A DNA stretch of 64,000 bases. Origin: Amblyornis subalaris. Lineage: Eukaryota > Chordata > Aves > Passeriformes > Ptilonorhynchidae. Below, one piece after another: positions 38,040-51,200 of this stretch (its first letter is position 1; the number at the start of each line of letters is the position of its first letter). The stretch lies in the NCBI GenBank assembly GCA_018881555.1, contig JACAXG010000076.1, forward strand, positions 1,229,993 through 1,293,992, read 5' to 3'. A program made the translations under genes and the position numbers. Under the pieces are notes generated by a model that saw only the letters and a list, made by a program, of their open reading frames with translations, was not told where the DNA came from and ran no database searches.

Positions 38040-38470
38040 TATCTATTTTATAAGCTTTACTAATGTATATTTTTTTAATACGTGTCAGAAATTCTTACTT
38101 GAGGCAAATGCAATATTTATAGAAAGCAAGAGACTTCAAAACAGCTCCAGAGACTTTAAGCTCTCGATTTATTCACAGATTTAGAATAACTCAGGAATAC
38201 AAAATGACAAAATGTACATTTTTTATATTGTTTACTAATGTATTGTCTCTTGTCCCTGATCCGTCATTTTCCTGACTGGAGGAAACACATTCAGCTTCTT
38301 CACTCCCTTTAATGCTACACATTTCTGGAGGGAAATATTCCCATTTGGTGAAAATCTATCACAATTCTGTCTTGCAGAATATCACTCCCAGAGAATTATG
38401 TGAAGATCATTAATAAATACATTTTTGCAATGACAATCATTTTTTCTTTGGTCATGATTTGTATCTATTA
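38040..38470. promoter_or_regulatory. Candidate conserved noncoding element
   Basis: AT-rich unique DNA including AAGATCATTAATAAATAC, TGACAATCATTTTTTC and CTTTAATGC. Begins about 1.2 kb from the CpG island. Weak to moderate candidate. Confidence 0.3.
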
Positions 38471-41400
38471 TTTGCCTCAGCCTCTCCAGTTCCTAGAGAA
38501 ACCGCTGGTGAGAGTGAGGAAGAGAAGAGGCAGCAGAGTTGGAGATAAAAGCAGAATGGAGGTTCACGAGTGGCTATAAAGGCAAGGAGAGGTTAGTTAA
38601 GCCCTAGCTGGCCGTGCCATGGGGTGTGGAGAGGTGTCCCCACCGCCTGGGCCAGACCCCCACGAGGTGCTGGCTGGGTTCGGAGGGACGAGCGGGACTG
38701 CCGGAGGACGGTGCTGGGAGGTGCCTGTCTATGCCGAGGGACCTCGGGTCACAGAACTGCACCTGAGGCTCACCCCTTCCCCTGCCAGGGCCTGCCCACA
38801 GCCCCCAGGCCCAGGTGACACAAGGAGCTGACCAACAGAGTCAAAATAGTCCTTCTGCCAAATTTGTAAATCTTAAATTTTTGAAAACAATGATCCACAA
38901 AAGCACATTGTTTGATAAACACCTCTGTATACGATAAATACCTCCTTCTGTGTCCTGAGTCTGTGAGACATCCTTCAGTCTGGAGGCATCNCTGAAAGTG
39001 CAGAATTTCTGCTGGTCTTTTCTGCCCTTTCAGTCGGAAGGCACAGGTGATCGTTTCACTGTGCTGGCAGTGCTGTACCCAGGAGGGGCACTGTCCCTTC
39101 TCGTGTTTTTTCATGATGTGACAGTGCACCTACATTTTCACAGCCAAACCTAAACACTGCTGTAATGGAGCACTGAGAAATTTTGGAGCAGCCAGTGTCT
39201 CACACCCCACCTGTGCACAGCACAACATCACTCCAAAGATGAAGGGGAAAGCCTCCAGGAGCCTTGCAGCACAAGCTGAACTCTGCCGTCCCAGGCTCTG
39301 GTAGAACAAAGTCGTGATATTCGGTAGCAAAGAGCTCATCAGTGAAATTTCCAAGCCAACANCATCTTTTGCTCAAAACCTATAAACACTTTTTACTTAC
39401 TTTTTTTTATTTCCACACCATGCAAGTTTCAGAGTCAAAATTGTCTGATATTCTTCTGAAATGTAATCTGGCTTCTGATTTTGGGGTGTAAGTTTATTCC
39501 ACATACTTCACTGTGCACTAGGAAGCAAAGGAATTTGTGACCCACATACACAAATAACTACATGAGCAGCATAATACAGATCTGGGCGGACACGGGGTTA
39601 TTTTTCTTTTCTGAGAAAATCCTGGATCAGAATTAGTCAAAAAGACATGTTACCCTGGCAAAAGAGAAGTCCAGAGCTCTCCCAAGTGCGCTGCTGCTGA
39701 ATCAACAGTGAGAGCACTCAGGCAGCTCCGGGCTGTGCTGGATACACAGCAATAAATGCTGGACTTTTGCTCCACAACCCACAGCAGTGAGGATGTGCCA
39801 TGAAATGTGTAACGGCTGAAAGATGAGCAGCACACACTGCAGAGGCTTCTATTCTCATTAGACTTCCCCTGATGTTTCCAGCTTCTACCAAAGTGTGACA
39901 TTTTTTTTTTACTGTTAGAAATAAGTGCTTTTAAAACTGATGCATTTGCAGTTACTAGCCCACAAAAGAGTAACTCAGAGCACTAAATATCAACAATTTA
40001 AAAGTAAGAATAAATGCTGGGATTTTTTTTCCCTGCTATCTCAAGTTCAAACCACAAGTCCTCACACGGTGCCTTGAGTCCAGCAGTTGGGCTTTAAGAA
40101 AACCCAGAAATTGTCCAATGGCATGTGACAAAATCATGCGAGTTGCTAGAAGTAGAGCCAGAGGGGTGGAAAAGACTGGTGAGTCAGCTTGTCACAGAAA
40201 CGTGTCTAGAGTTTAACTGGCTGTAAAACCCAACAAGGGCTATGTGTTCTGGGGCACCAGGCCAAAACATGCCCAAGAGCCTCCAGCTCTGTATGACAGA
40301 AGCTCTATCATGCAAACNCACAGGAACAATTTCACTGCTAGCACCTGGTACACTCTTTGACCAGAGTTACTTGATTTTATTTGTCCCAATTTACACAAAT
40401 CCTCTGTTTTTCACAAAGCCCAAGGACAAAGCCTTGCTGACACCAAAAATGCCCCGTGTTCACAGCTGCTGCAGGAGCAGGGCTGTCATGAGGTCTCAGC
40501 ACAACAACTGGATCGGGGACATTGGGGGAAGGCTGCTCGTGCTTTGGACACGCTGGATGAGCAGGACCCACCAGCTCCTGTGCCAAGGGAGCTCCTTTTC
40601 TCTCTGGTACTTTGTCTTAGCAGGATCTCACATTCCCGCATCTTGCTCCAGTGCTCATTCACAAGGCTGACACGTATGGCTGTACCCTGTGTGGCCCCTG
40701 CTAATTCATGACAACACTAGTGACTGACAAGAGCTGGCACCTTCCCCATCAATACACACTCTGGGCCAGCATGAGCAGCAAATCCACGGTTGAGGAGTCT
40801 CTTAAAGAAAACGCTGGAGTGAGTGCTTGTGGCTGCATCTTGCAAGCACTCTTCAAGAGACTTGGCTCCTGGAGTTGGAGTGTATGATCTGATGTTAATA
40901 TTAATGTACAAATATTAATGCTACAGCTAACACAGCCAGCTGCTGCACGAGGCCAAGAGAAGGGTTTAGGGCAAAGAAGCTCCTGCAGCCTATTAGTTCT
41001 CTGGAAGGCAGCAGCCTGGTCCTTCCAGATGTGCTCTCTGGGTCAGCTCCACACAAGTGAGCGCTGCAGGGCTGGCAGCTCCTTACGTGCCAGAGGTGTC
41101 ACACTGCTGGGAGCATCTGTGCACTGCCCACCCCGCCCTGCCCCGTGCTGGTGTGACACATCAGCCAGGGTGCCACAGAGGCACAGCGAGCAATGCCCTG
41201 AAGTGCTACTGGGGAAAAGAGGTCGAGCAAGAAAAGTGATACTTTACATTTTTGTGTGTACAGATAATCAATAATTAGACCTCTTGGAGTGTTATATATA
41301 TTATCTTGTCTGGTGTCACTGTCTGCCTCTAAAGGACCAATGTTTCCTGCTCTTCCTCTCTTTCCACAGAAAGCTGTAAGTGACATCTGCACAGGTGGGG

Positions 41401-43189
41401 AACAAATTTTGTTCCACCAACTTCTGACACATCAAACCTGACAAATATACAAGAGATGCAAGAGTAGCTAATGCTGTGTGCTCATTGCCTTTGTGCTACA
41501 TCACCACTAAGGAGCACGTAGAGGGGGCCGGTCCAGAGCAAAACTATTGTTTGCAATTGCCTTTTCCTTTTGACATTTTCATTGTATGTTCTTTTAGGAT
41601 TGTAAATCTCCTGCGATGTCTTTACAACACAGCTGCGAGGAGGCAACATCTAAAAAGCTGAGGAAGAAAATGTCCTGCCACCTGGGAGCAGCACTCTTCA
41701 TCTCCCCAGTAACATTCAGGAGTCTTGGGCCGCTCTGGCTCTCTTCTCTTCCACTCTGATATCTTTCAGTCAATGCATGCCTGCTTCTTTTTTTGTTCTT
41801 TCCTGAATTGCAGGTAGCTTTGAAAAAACACGCATGAACCAGCCCTGCCAGGTGAAAAATAAAGGCTCCTGATTGCTATCATTATTATTATACCACCAGA
41901 CATTTTATTAACACTAAAGTGTGACATTTCCCTCCAAAGAAAGGCCTTCTCCTGCCCTTCTGCATGGCTACTTTATTGAATCCAAACTCCGTTTCCGAGG
42001 ATCCTCACCTGTTTAAACGCTGCTGTATTTCTAAAAGCAATTTAACCTTTCATCTTTTATGGATGGATCCTTTTTTAACAAAAATCCTATAGGGCCATTT
42101 TTCTCCTCATCTCCTTGTGATCTCAGCGATATTACGTGATGTAGCTTTTGAAGAAGAAATGCCGAAACAGCAGCTTCACCACCTGCAGCTAATGCAGCAG
42201 GAAGATGGGAAAGGCAACCTGGAAAAATCCCTTTTCAACATTTCTCTCACAAGCTCCTGGTAAGAATCCCCCAAACTGAGAATGTCTCTTGCATAGAAAT
42301 GAAGGGCAAGAGCTCAGGAAGGCAAGAACAGCCTGGAGATTTGCCACTTTGTAAAACCCATCAGCTTGTTTTCCAGCCTCGCATCCTCTCAATACATGGA
42401 TGACTCGAGCATCATCCAGCTGTAATTATTTATTTTTGGCAATGGCTGTGTGTTGTCCAAGGTAACACAAACTCCTGGGATGAAGAACACAACCAGTGCC
42501 CATGAGGTGCAGTGTTCAGAAACAGAACAGTTTTCAAGGCATTGTTGGATGATTTTACTGCTTGCTTACTGCATGGCTCACATGGGACTGTTGGTTCAAT
42601 AAAAAACCAGACAAACTACAGACACCAGTACGTATTTTCCTCTACTAAATCCTCTAATCCTAGTTCAGTCCAGCGCACTCGGAGAGATTCAGCCTCTCTC
42701 CATGCCAATACACGTTTCCCTTTCTCCCTCCTCATGTCTGTGCTTGCTGCCAGCCCAGCGGCACCTGAGCCCATCCCCCGGGCAGGGATACAGCCCCGGG
42801 ACCACGGAGCCACAGGTAGGTCCCCTTTTCCTCCTCGGCACGGGCACTGAGTGCTGGCCAGAGCCCACGGGGCTTTGGAAAGGTCCCCAGCAAACNCTGA
42901 GCCCTCCCCAAGGCCTCTGCTCCAGTGCTGCCCGTGGAGACCCAGCCGCCTCTGCCACCCTCCTGGGACTGCCAGCACCGCCAGCCAGGTTGTCCTGCTC
43001 CTTTCCCTCTCCCTTCCTGTCCCTCTGCACAGCAGGGGCCAGTTTCTAGCTTTGGAGCTTTTGCTTCAGTAAAGCTTCTCCAGTCACACCTGTGAACATC
43101 CTCTCGCTATGGAAGATGTTATTGTGCCTTTCAGCCCCAAATGAAAGCTTGTGCAGTCTCACAGATGTGCCACCTCTAAGCTGCAGTTA
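38471..43189. other. Intergenic, no gene recognised
   Basis: Unique DNA with a T10 tract and a short ATT run near 41880. Small GC-rich patches at 38620-38820 and 42760-42960 carry some CpG. No exon recognised. Confidence 0.67.
39901..39910 (+). repeat. T10 tract
   Basis: Ten T in a row; simple homopolymer with no retrocopy recognised on the minus strand beside it. Confidence 0.75.
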
Positions 43190-43330
43190 AAATCTACATT
43201 TATCTGTAATTTACTTTATAAAACACATTAATAAAAGTAATTAAAGCCACATAGCCAGAGCATCCACCAGCCAAAGAGACATCATTAACATTCCCTGCAC
43301 CTGAATAACAAGCAAGGAAAAACAACACGG
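43190..43330. promoter_or_regulatory. Candidate conserved noncoding element
   Basis: CTGTAATTTACTTTATAAAAC, CACATTAATAAAAGTAATTAAAG and ATCATTAAC in about 100 bases. The TTTATAAAAC could also act as a TATA-like element. Candidate only. Confidence 0.32.
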
Positions 43331-45754
43331 GGATTTAGAGTTCAACTTGCAAAAGATAACACCATGCATTAGAAGCGAATGAGCCTCCCAATGGGAGCAG
43401 CACTAGAGAATGGAAAGAAAATAAAGTAGGGCAGTGTGCCAAATTCAGGAGGTTTTAAAAAAATAAGCAGCACAGCCATCACAAAAGAATCCCCATTTCA
43501 GCCCAGCATGGGAGGAAGTATGANCTGAAACCCAACGAGGATTTCCATGTTACTGTCTTAATTTGTAAAGGCTTTGAAAAATAACACAATGCTGAGCTGG
43601 TCTTTCTTTTTTGGGAAGAGGGGAGAGGGTCAAAGGGAACTGTATTGGTTATCAAATAATGACAGAAAAAGCTATTCTCTCCGGCTCTCCTAAACTCCCA
43701 AGTGACTTGAAGGGACACAAAATACATCCAAAGAAACCCTCACACGGGAAGGCAAAGCAAAGCCTGCACCTTTCCCCAGCGTGCTGCTCTTGTGTAGCTG
43801 TCCCCGGCCTCCGTGCTGTGCTGACACACAGCAGCTGTTCCCAGGGGGACGGGGCTGCACCTTGAAACCGAGACGGGCGCTTTTCCTCCCGCAGGAACAC
43901 AAGCTTTGGCGGCTACAAAGCACGGGGATAATGGCAGAATCGGACCTTGTGCATTCAGTGCCAGTTCTGGGTGCTCACCACCACCAAGGGCTCACACCTG
44001 ATCATTACTGGTCCAAGCTGGAGGGATTTTATGCTCCCCATGCCCACAGGGACTGGACATGGAGCCTTTTTGTCCATATTGTTGGGGGATGATGCATTTA
44101 TCTCTAACTTTTTCTTTGCCTCCTGTTTTCAGACCTGTTCAGGATTTTTGCTTTTCCCCATTCTTACTCTGACAATTTTAATTGTACAAACCCAGCTTTT
44201 CACCTTTTGTTGCTCCACAGATATAGGAGAAGGCAAAATGCAGGTAGAGACCACAAAAGCAAAAGGCAGGTGAGCTTTGAAGGAAAAGGGATCTAGGAAA
44301 GGGACAAAAAGGAGCATAGAAATGGAGGGTTGATCTCTGTTGTACTCACAGCATGGAGTAAGCCAAGCAACAGCTACTGTACCTTAACTAGGCAACCGGT
44401 AGAAAATCAAACCTTCGCTGTGATCAATAGGATAATGGTGAGAGTTTGATTAGCCTTGGAAAAATTACAATAAGGAGAGAATTTTTTCTCTCCATGGGTT
44501 GGGTGATTTCCCTGTGAAAGTTTTTACAAGAATGAGGCTGCATATAATGCGTCTTGTTAACCCAAATTACATGCACTCGAATTCCCTCTCTTTCCCCAAA
44601 GAAATCAGAGAAGAAATCAGGCGTGAAATGGCATGTGGGTGGGGCTGAGCCGAGCCAGCACCACTCTCGTAATTAAATGAGACTCGCTGAGCCCCCGCTA
44701 CTCAGAGNCTTTCAGTTCTTCTGCTGGGCTCTGCTCAGTGCCCACAAACACGGGGTTGTACTGCTTGTGTACAGGTTTTACACACTCCGTGCAGGAGCAA
44801 GCAGGCTGTGGGAAAGGGGGAGCCTCTGGCCTTTCTCCAAGCCAGGGAATCCTCAGACCTACACTTCATGNTGCAGCCCCAGAGCTGCAAGTCCGCTTTC
44901 CAGTATTTCAAACAGAGCAGTTCTATCCTGTCTGCTAGGGAGAGCTGGACAGTGTGGTGCATTGCAGTTTAATTTAATCCTAGTTTCTAGCAGATAATGT
45001 CACCAACAGCATCCCCAGCCGTGCTGGCAGCCCTGTGCCCTGTCCTCCACGGCTGCCCCCACACTGCTGTGCTGCTGCCGGCCCTGGTCAGGTGGAGGTC
45101 CCTGAGCNGGTCACTGTTAGTGGAAAGGCACCTGTGATGCTGTTTCACAGCTTGTCCTGTTTGCTGTTGCGTTTCATTATCAGGAGGCCTGAGAGTCTCC
45201 AGAACCGTTAGGTGGCTTAACATTGCAGGGGGATAAAGTTTGCAGGAGTTTTGCAGAGGCCTGATGAGCCCTGGCTGAACGCACGGAGGTGTCACCACGT
45301 GTTGGTGTGAAACTGGAGCGGGCAGAGCCTCCTGGGAGCCTCTCTATTGCTGTGACACACTCAGAACTTCCCTTCATGTTTTTCTTTGTGCAACGAGGCT
45401 GCAGAAGCCACTGTGGTTTTGAGGGAGGCAATCTCAGCCCGACTGTTCTGAGAAATGGGGGCATTTTCATCCCCAGGAGGTTCCTGCAGAGCAGAAAAGG
45501 GCTGCATCCCTTACTCAAAACTCCCTCAGGACAAGGGATGGAGATCAGGAGCCATACCAGGGACGCTGTGCTACTCCTGTATCCCACAGCTCCTCAGAGA
45601 TTGTGCACTGAACACAGGAGTGCTCAGAGGCACTCGTGTGGGGTTGGTGTCAGATGTGGGTTTTGGCTGAAGAGGCCCCATGCCGGCCCTGTGCACCTGT
45701 CTGACCCCGCTGGGTGGGGGCTCTTGGTTGAAATTTCTCAACTGATGCAGTTCA
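43331..45754. other. Intergenic, no gene recognised
   Basis: Unique DNA up to the second CR1 tail. Open frames near 45200-45850 run into CR1-derived sequence and are not genes. Confidence 0.66.
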
Positions 45755-45844
45755 TTGCTGAGGTGTCCCTGCCCATGGCACAGGGTTGTAACTATGGACT
45801 TGAAGGTCCCTTCCAATCCAAACCATTCTGTGATTCTGTGATTG
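45755..45844 (+). mobile_element. CR1 LINE 3' end (short, forward orientation)
   Basis: Contains the CR1 tail GTGTCCCTGCCCATGGCA, a TTGAAGGTCCCTTCCAA segment, AACC, and two tandem ATTCTGTG octamers at 45825-45840 with a partial third. These octamers are the diagnostic 3' terminus of avian CR1. Only about 90 bases are clear; 5' sequence back to about 45700 may be further degraded element. Confidence 0.9.
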
Positions 45845-48104
45845 CAGTTTGAACAGCAATCTTGTGCACTTGGGAACTGTAATTCCCAATCCCTGGTATA
45901 AAATCCTAGGAATGGAATTCCTGTTTCCCAGACAGCACAGAAAACAGTGTATTAGTGTTGTGGATAGGTAAAACCTTGCAAAATATTAGGTTGCTACTAT
46001 TACTANCAACAGTGATAGAGGTACTAATAATGTAAATACTAATAACCTGCACGGTGGTGGTGCCAGCAGCACTGTGTGTGTCACGCTGGGGTCCACCTGG
46101 GCCAGGTGCCCGAGCACATGCAGCACCCAGAAGCCTTCACAATCCAAGGACAGTCAACAAAATGCAGGTGGAAGGAGAAATTCAGCCTCGCTCTTACAGC
46201 TGACGACAGAGCTGCCAGCAGAATTTAATGGCAAGATGGATGTTTGGTTATGAAAGAAAGACGTTGTGACTCTTTCACTTTGCCATATGTTTCCGTGTGT
46301 AGGTGTAGAGAGCTGCCATTGCTTCCAGACTTGCCCTGCTCCGACTCTCTGCCCCTGCTTGTCCCTGGAGCCCAATGTCTCCTTCTCGGCTCGTGTCTCT
46401 CTTTGTGCTCTGGTGTGCTGGCACCCTGCCTGCTGGGGCTCCTTTCTTCCCAGGCTCCCTCCGCTCCTGGCTTTGTTTGTGCCGGTGAAGCGCTCGGTGC
46501 GGTGCCAGTGCCCTGGTGATGCAAGGCAAAGCTGCGGTTGCGATAACGAGCGGAGCAAGTAAAGCCCTGGGGGAGCAACCTGGGACAATGCACTCCTGGT
46601 ACTGCCTTCCTCAGGGAGCAGGGACAAGGGACAGGAACAAAGGAGCCTGAGGCAGAGAGGCAAGCAGGTGGCACTGGGGAGGCAGCAGGTGGAAGCGAGA
46701 CAGCGGCACACAAAAGATGAAAAGAGGAATGTAAGGAGAATGTGAAGCTGGAAGAGATGCTCGATCTGGGCCAAGGGAATACTGGAGAAGGAGCCACATT
46801 TTAGACCTTTGCAACAATAGGTTGTGAGGAGGTCTGCCTAAGAGAGGATCAGCTCTCCTCCTTGACTGGCAGCTGCTGAATGTGTCAGTAGCTCAAAAGG
46901 AGATGTTTTCCNTGTGTGCACCTCAGACTGCCCCTGCTGATCTGCTGCCTCAGGTCAGGTATATTTTATACACTATAAAATAGCAGAATTTCCAACAGTT
47001 CCCGAGAATCTCCCCTCCTCGGCACTCATCAAAATGCACTCCTCATTCACAGTCTCCTTCAGACACTGGGAATACCTCAACCCTTAGCAACAGGTGATGA
47101 CAGGGCATGACACTTTGTAGCAGTGTTTCACTCTCTAGAAAATTAAGATTGGATTTCTNCCACTTTTGCATTAATGTCCTGTGAGATGCACAGGGCTCAG
47201 TTTGCAAGAAAAGTATTGTGTTTCCTACACATGGATGTATGGCTGAGCTCTGCAACAACACAACTGATATGTTGGTAATCCTTTTATGTTATTTTTATAA
47301 CTCAAACCTTTACTTGGGGCCAACTTAATGCAATGCTTTGACAATCCAGATGCCGTGCCAAGAACACGTAAACTCATTTTTCATTCATGCCCCCTTAAAA
47401 CAGCAGAGATGGTCTTGTGGAAAACANAGGCAAAGCTGCTTTGTTGAAAAGATACTGTGTGCAACCCCATAGTTGTGAGACGAGCCAGGGGTTCCCCGGC
47501 CGGCTCCATCTGCTCTGCACGAGGCAGAGCCCTGAGGGTCCCGCTGCGCCTGGGGCTGGGGGCCGTGGGCCGGGGCAGCCACTGCCTGGTAACACAGCCC
47601 GGCTACTCCGCAGAGCCGATCAGGGAGTCACCTGATAAAACCCCCCCAATTATGTGCTGGAGACCAGTGCTTTTAGTCTTGATCTGTGTCCAAAAGCAGT
47701 AAGGACAATAAAGCAGAGGGGTTCTGATGTTATTTAGATATTAGTTCTTGTTCTTCCTGTATCCAAATGTTCCCAGAAACTCTTAGGAAGTCTGAACACC
47801 GGCTTGGTTCCTGGTGCTGTGCCTCTGTGTAGAGGACTGTAAGCTCAGAACAGGAGCTCTGGGAAAGACTATGTTCAGTAGCAGGAGAATCTGGAGATTT
47901 AGTGTTAATCCAAAGAAATTGCTGCGGCTGGGCCACATCAGCCCAGTTTTGCAAATTAATGGAACAGTAGGGACAGGTTTGGCACACGGGACCCAAATGG
48001 GGTGAGTTTGTGTGTGTCCCACTGTAGGAGCTTTCCCAGAGAGGAGACAGCTCTGCACACACGTGCTGCACTCCCGAGCAGCACCAAGCCCATCCTGCAG
48101 AACT
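45845..48104. other. Intergenic, no gene recognised
   Basis: Contains overlapping open frames on both strands at 46154-46797 with biased composition and no known similarity, and the small GC-rich patch near 47.5 kb. The cluster of unresolved bases is fairly dense here. Confidence 0.63.
47495..47640. other. Minor GC-rich, CpG-containing patch
   Basis: About 150 bases with roughly a dozen CpG, including CCCCGGCCGGC. Too short for a formal island. No coding similarity recognised. Confidence 0.3.
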
Positions 48105-48240
48105 GCGAGTGTTCCAGCCTCCCTAATGAATCCGTTAGCTGGATCATTAACAGTGATCAGCTATGCAAATGGCAAAAGAGTAACCAGTTATTAACAGAGG
48201 GTTCTTTTATTGTTTCTAAAAATAGGCCTGTGTAGTGAGG
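48105..48240. promoter_or_regulatory. Candidate conserved noncoding element with POU octamer
   Basis: A perfect octamer ATGCAAAT sits at 48163-48170, the site class of POU factors. It is flanked by CTAATGAATCC, GATCATTAAC, AGTTATTAAC and a SOX-like TTATTGTTTC. Octamer plus SOX plus ATTA sites is a common neural-enhancer grammar. Unique, non-coding. Confidence 0.4.
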
Positions 48241-51200
48241 TGTTTTCTTGTTCTCTGTGCACACATAAAGAGAAACTGCAGAGCAATAAACGTTAGTATT
48301 TAAAAACACCCAACTTAAGAAGGGCACGTTCACTATAACTTTACTCTTTATGGAGGAATAACAAAGGATCCCTAAGCTGCTATGGTTCTACAGAGACTAT
48401 AAAACGATCGTGAGTTTAACTGAATCTTTCCTGGGTTTGAAGGTATAAGATTAGTGTCTGTCAAGGGAATTGGCTTTGTTAATACTTGAGGTTCAGTCCA
48501 GCTGCATTTTCTCTGCATTTTATGGCATCTGGTTTTGTCACTTTCAACAGTTTGGTAACGCACCAAGATAAGAAACATACGCAAAATTAAACTCTGTAAA
48601 AGGAAAAATGGAGCTTATAGCTTCCTGTTCCAGGCTTTGTAGGGTTGGAAACTCAGCAGCCAGAATTGTGCGGCACAAGCGCAGTCAGTGACATTTTCCT
48701 TGTCAATTATTCATACGTAACAACAGTTCTACTGCTAAGTAAATACATTTAATGAAGAGAGCCAGCTTACAGCAACAAAGAGCACTTTGGGGTACAAAGG
48801 CAGAATGGGCAATAGCCTAGGTTTGTCTCCTTCAGGTTTCTGACAGAGCACTTGGCAGTGTGAAAGAGAGCACACCGCCCTCTGATACTCCTGCATCTCT
48901 TCCCTTCCAGGAGCAGCCAGGGTGGCTGTGCCAAGCGGCTGGTGAGGGTGGCATGTTCGGGTATTGTTACACACACCAGAGGCAGTTTTCTCCCTGACCT
49001 GTGCAGCAGGCATCTGAAATCGTTCCTCAAACAAAAGTCTTCCCAGAGGCCGGGGGTGATGTCACCTCTAACACAGTGACTTCTCCTTACCCTGGCAATC
49101 CTGCACTCCTGACCTCTGGGCCCACTGTTCTTCCCAAACACTGCTCAGTGAGTTTTATACAGAAACAGGTCTTTGCCTTCTTTCAGTTGTTATGCCTCTT
49201 GGACTTTGCCTGTCTCTCAGGGAAGGAAGAGGACACACTACTCATGCTCTCAGCCTTACCTATGCTGGCTGTGTTCCTTTTCACATAGCCCTGCATCACA
49301 GGTCCTTGCTTTCTCATCTCCACGTACCTTATATATGATCTAGTGCCTCCTTCCTGGAAAACAGAGATTCCCTTCAGTACCTTCCACTGTAAATTCCTCT
49401 GAGTCTGTTGTGTGGGATTGATTTGTGCCTTCTCACACATCTTGCAAATCCCTAAAGGGACGTGCAATAGTTCCTGGTTTCTGTTCTCCAAAGTAATGTA
49501 ACCCAGCCCCTCCTGTCGTCAGCACGGCCNGGTCAGCAGCACTCAGGGCTCTGAGGTGAGACTGGAGGTACACACGTATGGTCACACTCATCTGCTGCAG
49601 GGCCATTTTCTCATGGCCTCCCATGGGAAGTGTAATGACTTCCACTTTGCCTTTTGCTCCAGTTTGACAGTGTTCACTCAAGGACTTCAAAGCACTTTCT
49701 CAAAATAACATTAAGTAACCTCTGGACAGCCTCCCTGTGCTGGCCACAGAGCATCTGTGGTGGAAGCAGGAGGCAGGAGTCCTTCCCTGGCCTGTGCTCC
49801 AGCCAACAGGCAGAAAAAGAAAGAACAGAAATACCTGGAGTCCCGCCAGAAACACATTCTTCCCTCTAATGCCAGGCATTACCTCCAGTATAATTCTGGA
49901 ATTAAAAGGGATTATATTTTTTTGCCGATCTTGTAAAAGCAACCCAGCTTTTGGTCTGTTCTAAGACAGCTGATAATGATGGTACCGGCATGTAAGTGGC
50001 TGCAACACACCTTGTGCTCCCAACACACATCCCCAGGACCTGGAGCTGTTTTGTGAGGAGAAAGTAGTTCTACAAATAGCTGTCAATGTCTTTTCTGAGA
50101 CTCCTCTTTTGTGCTGGAATAGCCAGAAGGGACTCTGGAGAATCNTGTCAGTGCCAGTAGGTGTTGGTGTGCACAATCTCTAATCTCTGGGACAAAACAG
50201 AGAGAGAAAAAGAGAGTATGGACACAAAACATGAGTAGGAACTGCCTGCACTCAGGGAGCTGAAAAGCAAAGAATCACAGAAAAGAGCATTGTACAGCTT
50301 TTATATTAATCTAACATGGATTCCTGAATTGCGTACGCACAATAGGGGCAGAACTGGAAAAGACATACAGAGAAATGAAGGCCACAAATGGCCTTCATTA
50401 CTTTAAAAAGCCTCTCAGAGTGTGGGTGGTTGGCTTATTTCTGTAGCATGAGTGACACTGGCTGTGGTGTAACTTCTGCTGTCATTCAGTGTGTTGGGTG
50501 AGGAGCCAACGCCAACAGGGACGAAATGGAGAAAGTCTGGGTCTGCATTAATTAAAGTTGACTGAACAAGGTAGTAGGAACATCCATGACTGATTTCTTT
50601 AAGCATAACATCAGCTCCAAAANGCATCAGCAGTTGGCCAGGGCAGCAGCCCATTCCAAAGACTCTCCTACAAGCCCTGCCCAGATGAAAGTGAGCACTG
50701 CAGACAGTGCTGGGGGGAAGAGCCTCCTTTCAAAGAGCAGTGCAAACTCCTGGCTATAAAACATCTCATCTCCTGAGTCCATGGGCAGCTCACGCTTGTC
50801 TGCAGCTTCTCAGAAACGGTCAGATCATACAGGAACAAAAGTGGATACAAAAGCTTTTGAGCTACTTCTAAGGGATCTGTGCACGTGAACTAACAAAGGC
50901 AAGTCCATGGTCAGCAGGGTTAAATCCACCAGACACAGTCTGTGCTCCAGCAGAAAGCGTTCTGGGATCTACAGCGTGAAAGAGCTGAAACTGCCTGTCT
51001 GGGATAATTACAAAAGCAATGATAAATAAAGTCTTCTTCTGTCTCAAAATGTTTCATAGGACCATTAAAAAATTCTCAGAAGGCCTGGGTTCAAGATATG
51101 AGATGTCTTTGCAGACTTGGTCCAACCAGTGATGTCTCTTTACCCTCTTATCTGTCTGTGGGTGATAGACCAGCCATTCAGAAATTGCTCTTCCCCACAT

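Noticed and set aside
45289..45852. Plus-strand 187-codon open frame
   Set aside because: Its 3' part is CR1-derived sequence; no domain is recognised.
46154..46797. Overlapping minus-strand open frames of about 190-206 codons
   Set aside because: Two frames of the same strand and others on the plus strand are open together. Residue composition is Ser/Pro/Leu/Cys-biased with no family resemblance and no clear splice context.
48886..48899. Reverse CTCF-like word around CCGCCCTCTGATAC
   Set aside because: The core matches but the distal half does not (about 11 of 14); too weak to list.
51085..51100. tRNA B-box-like GGTTCAAG
   Set aside because: No A box, cloverleaf or Pol III terminator at the right spacing.
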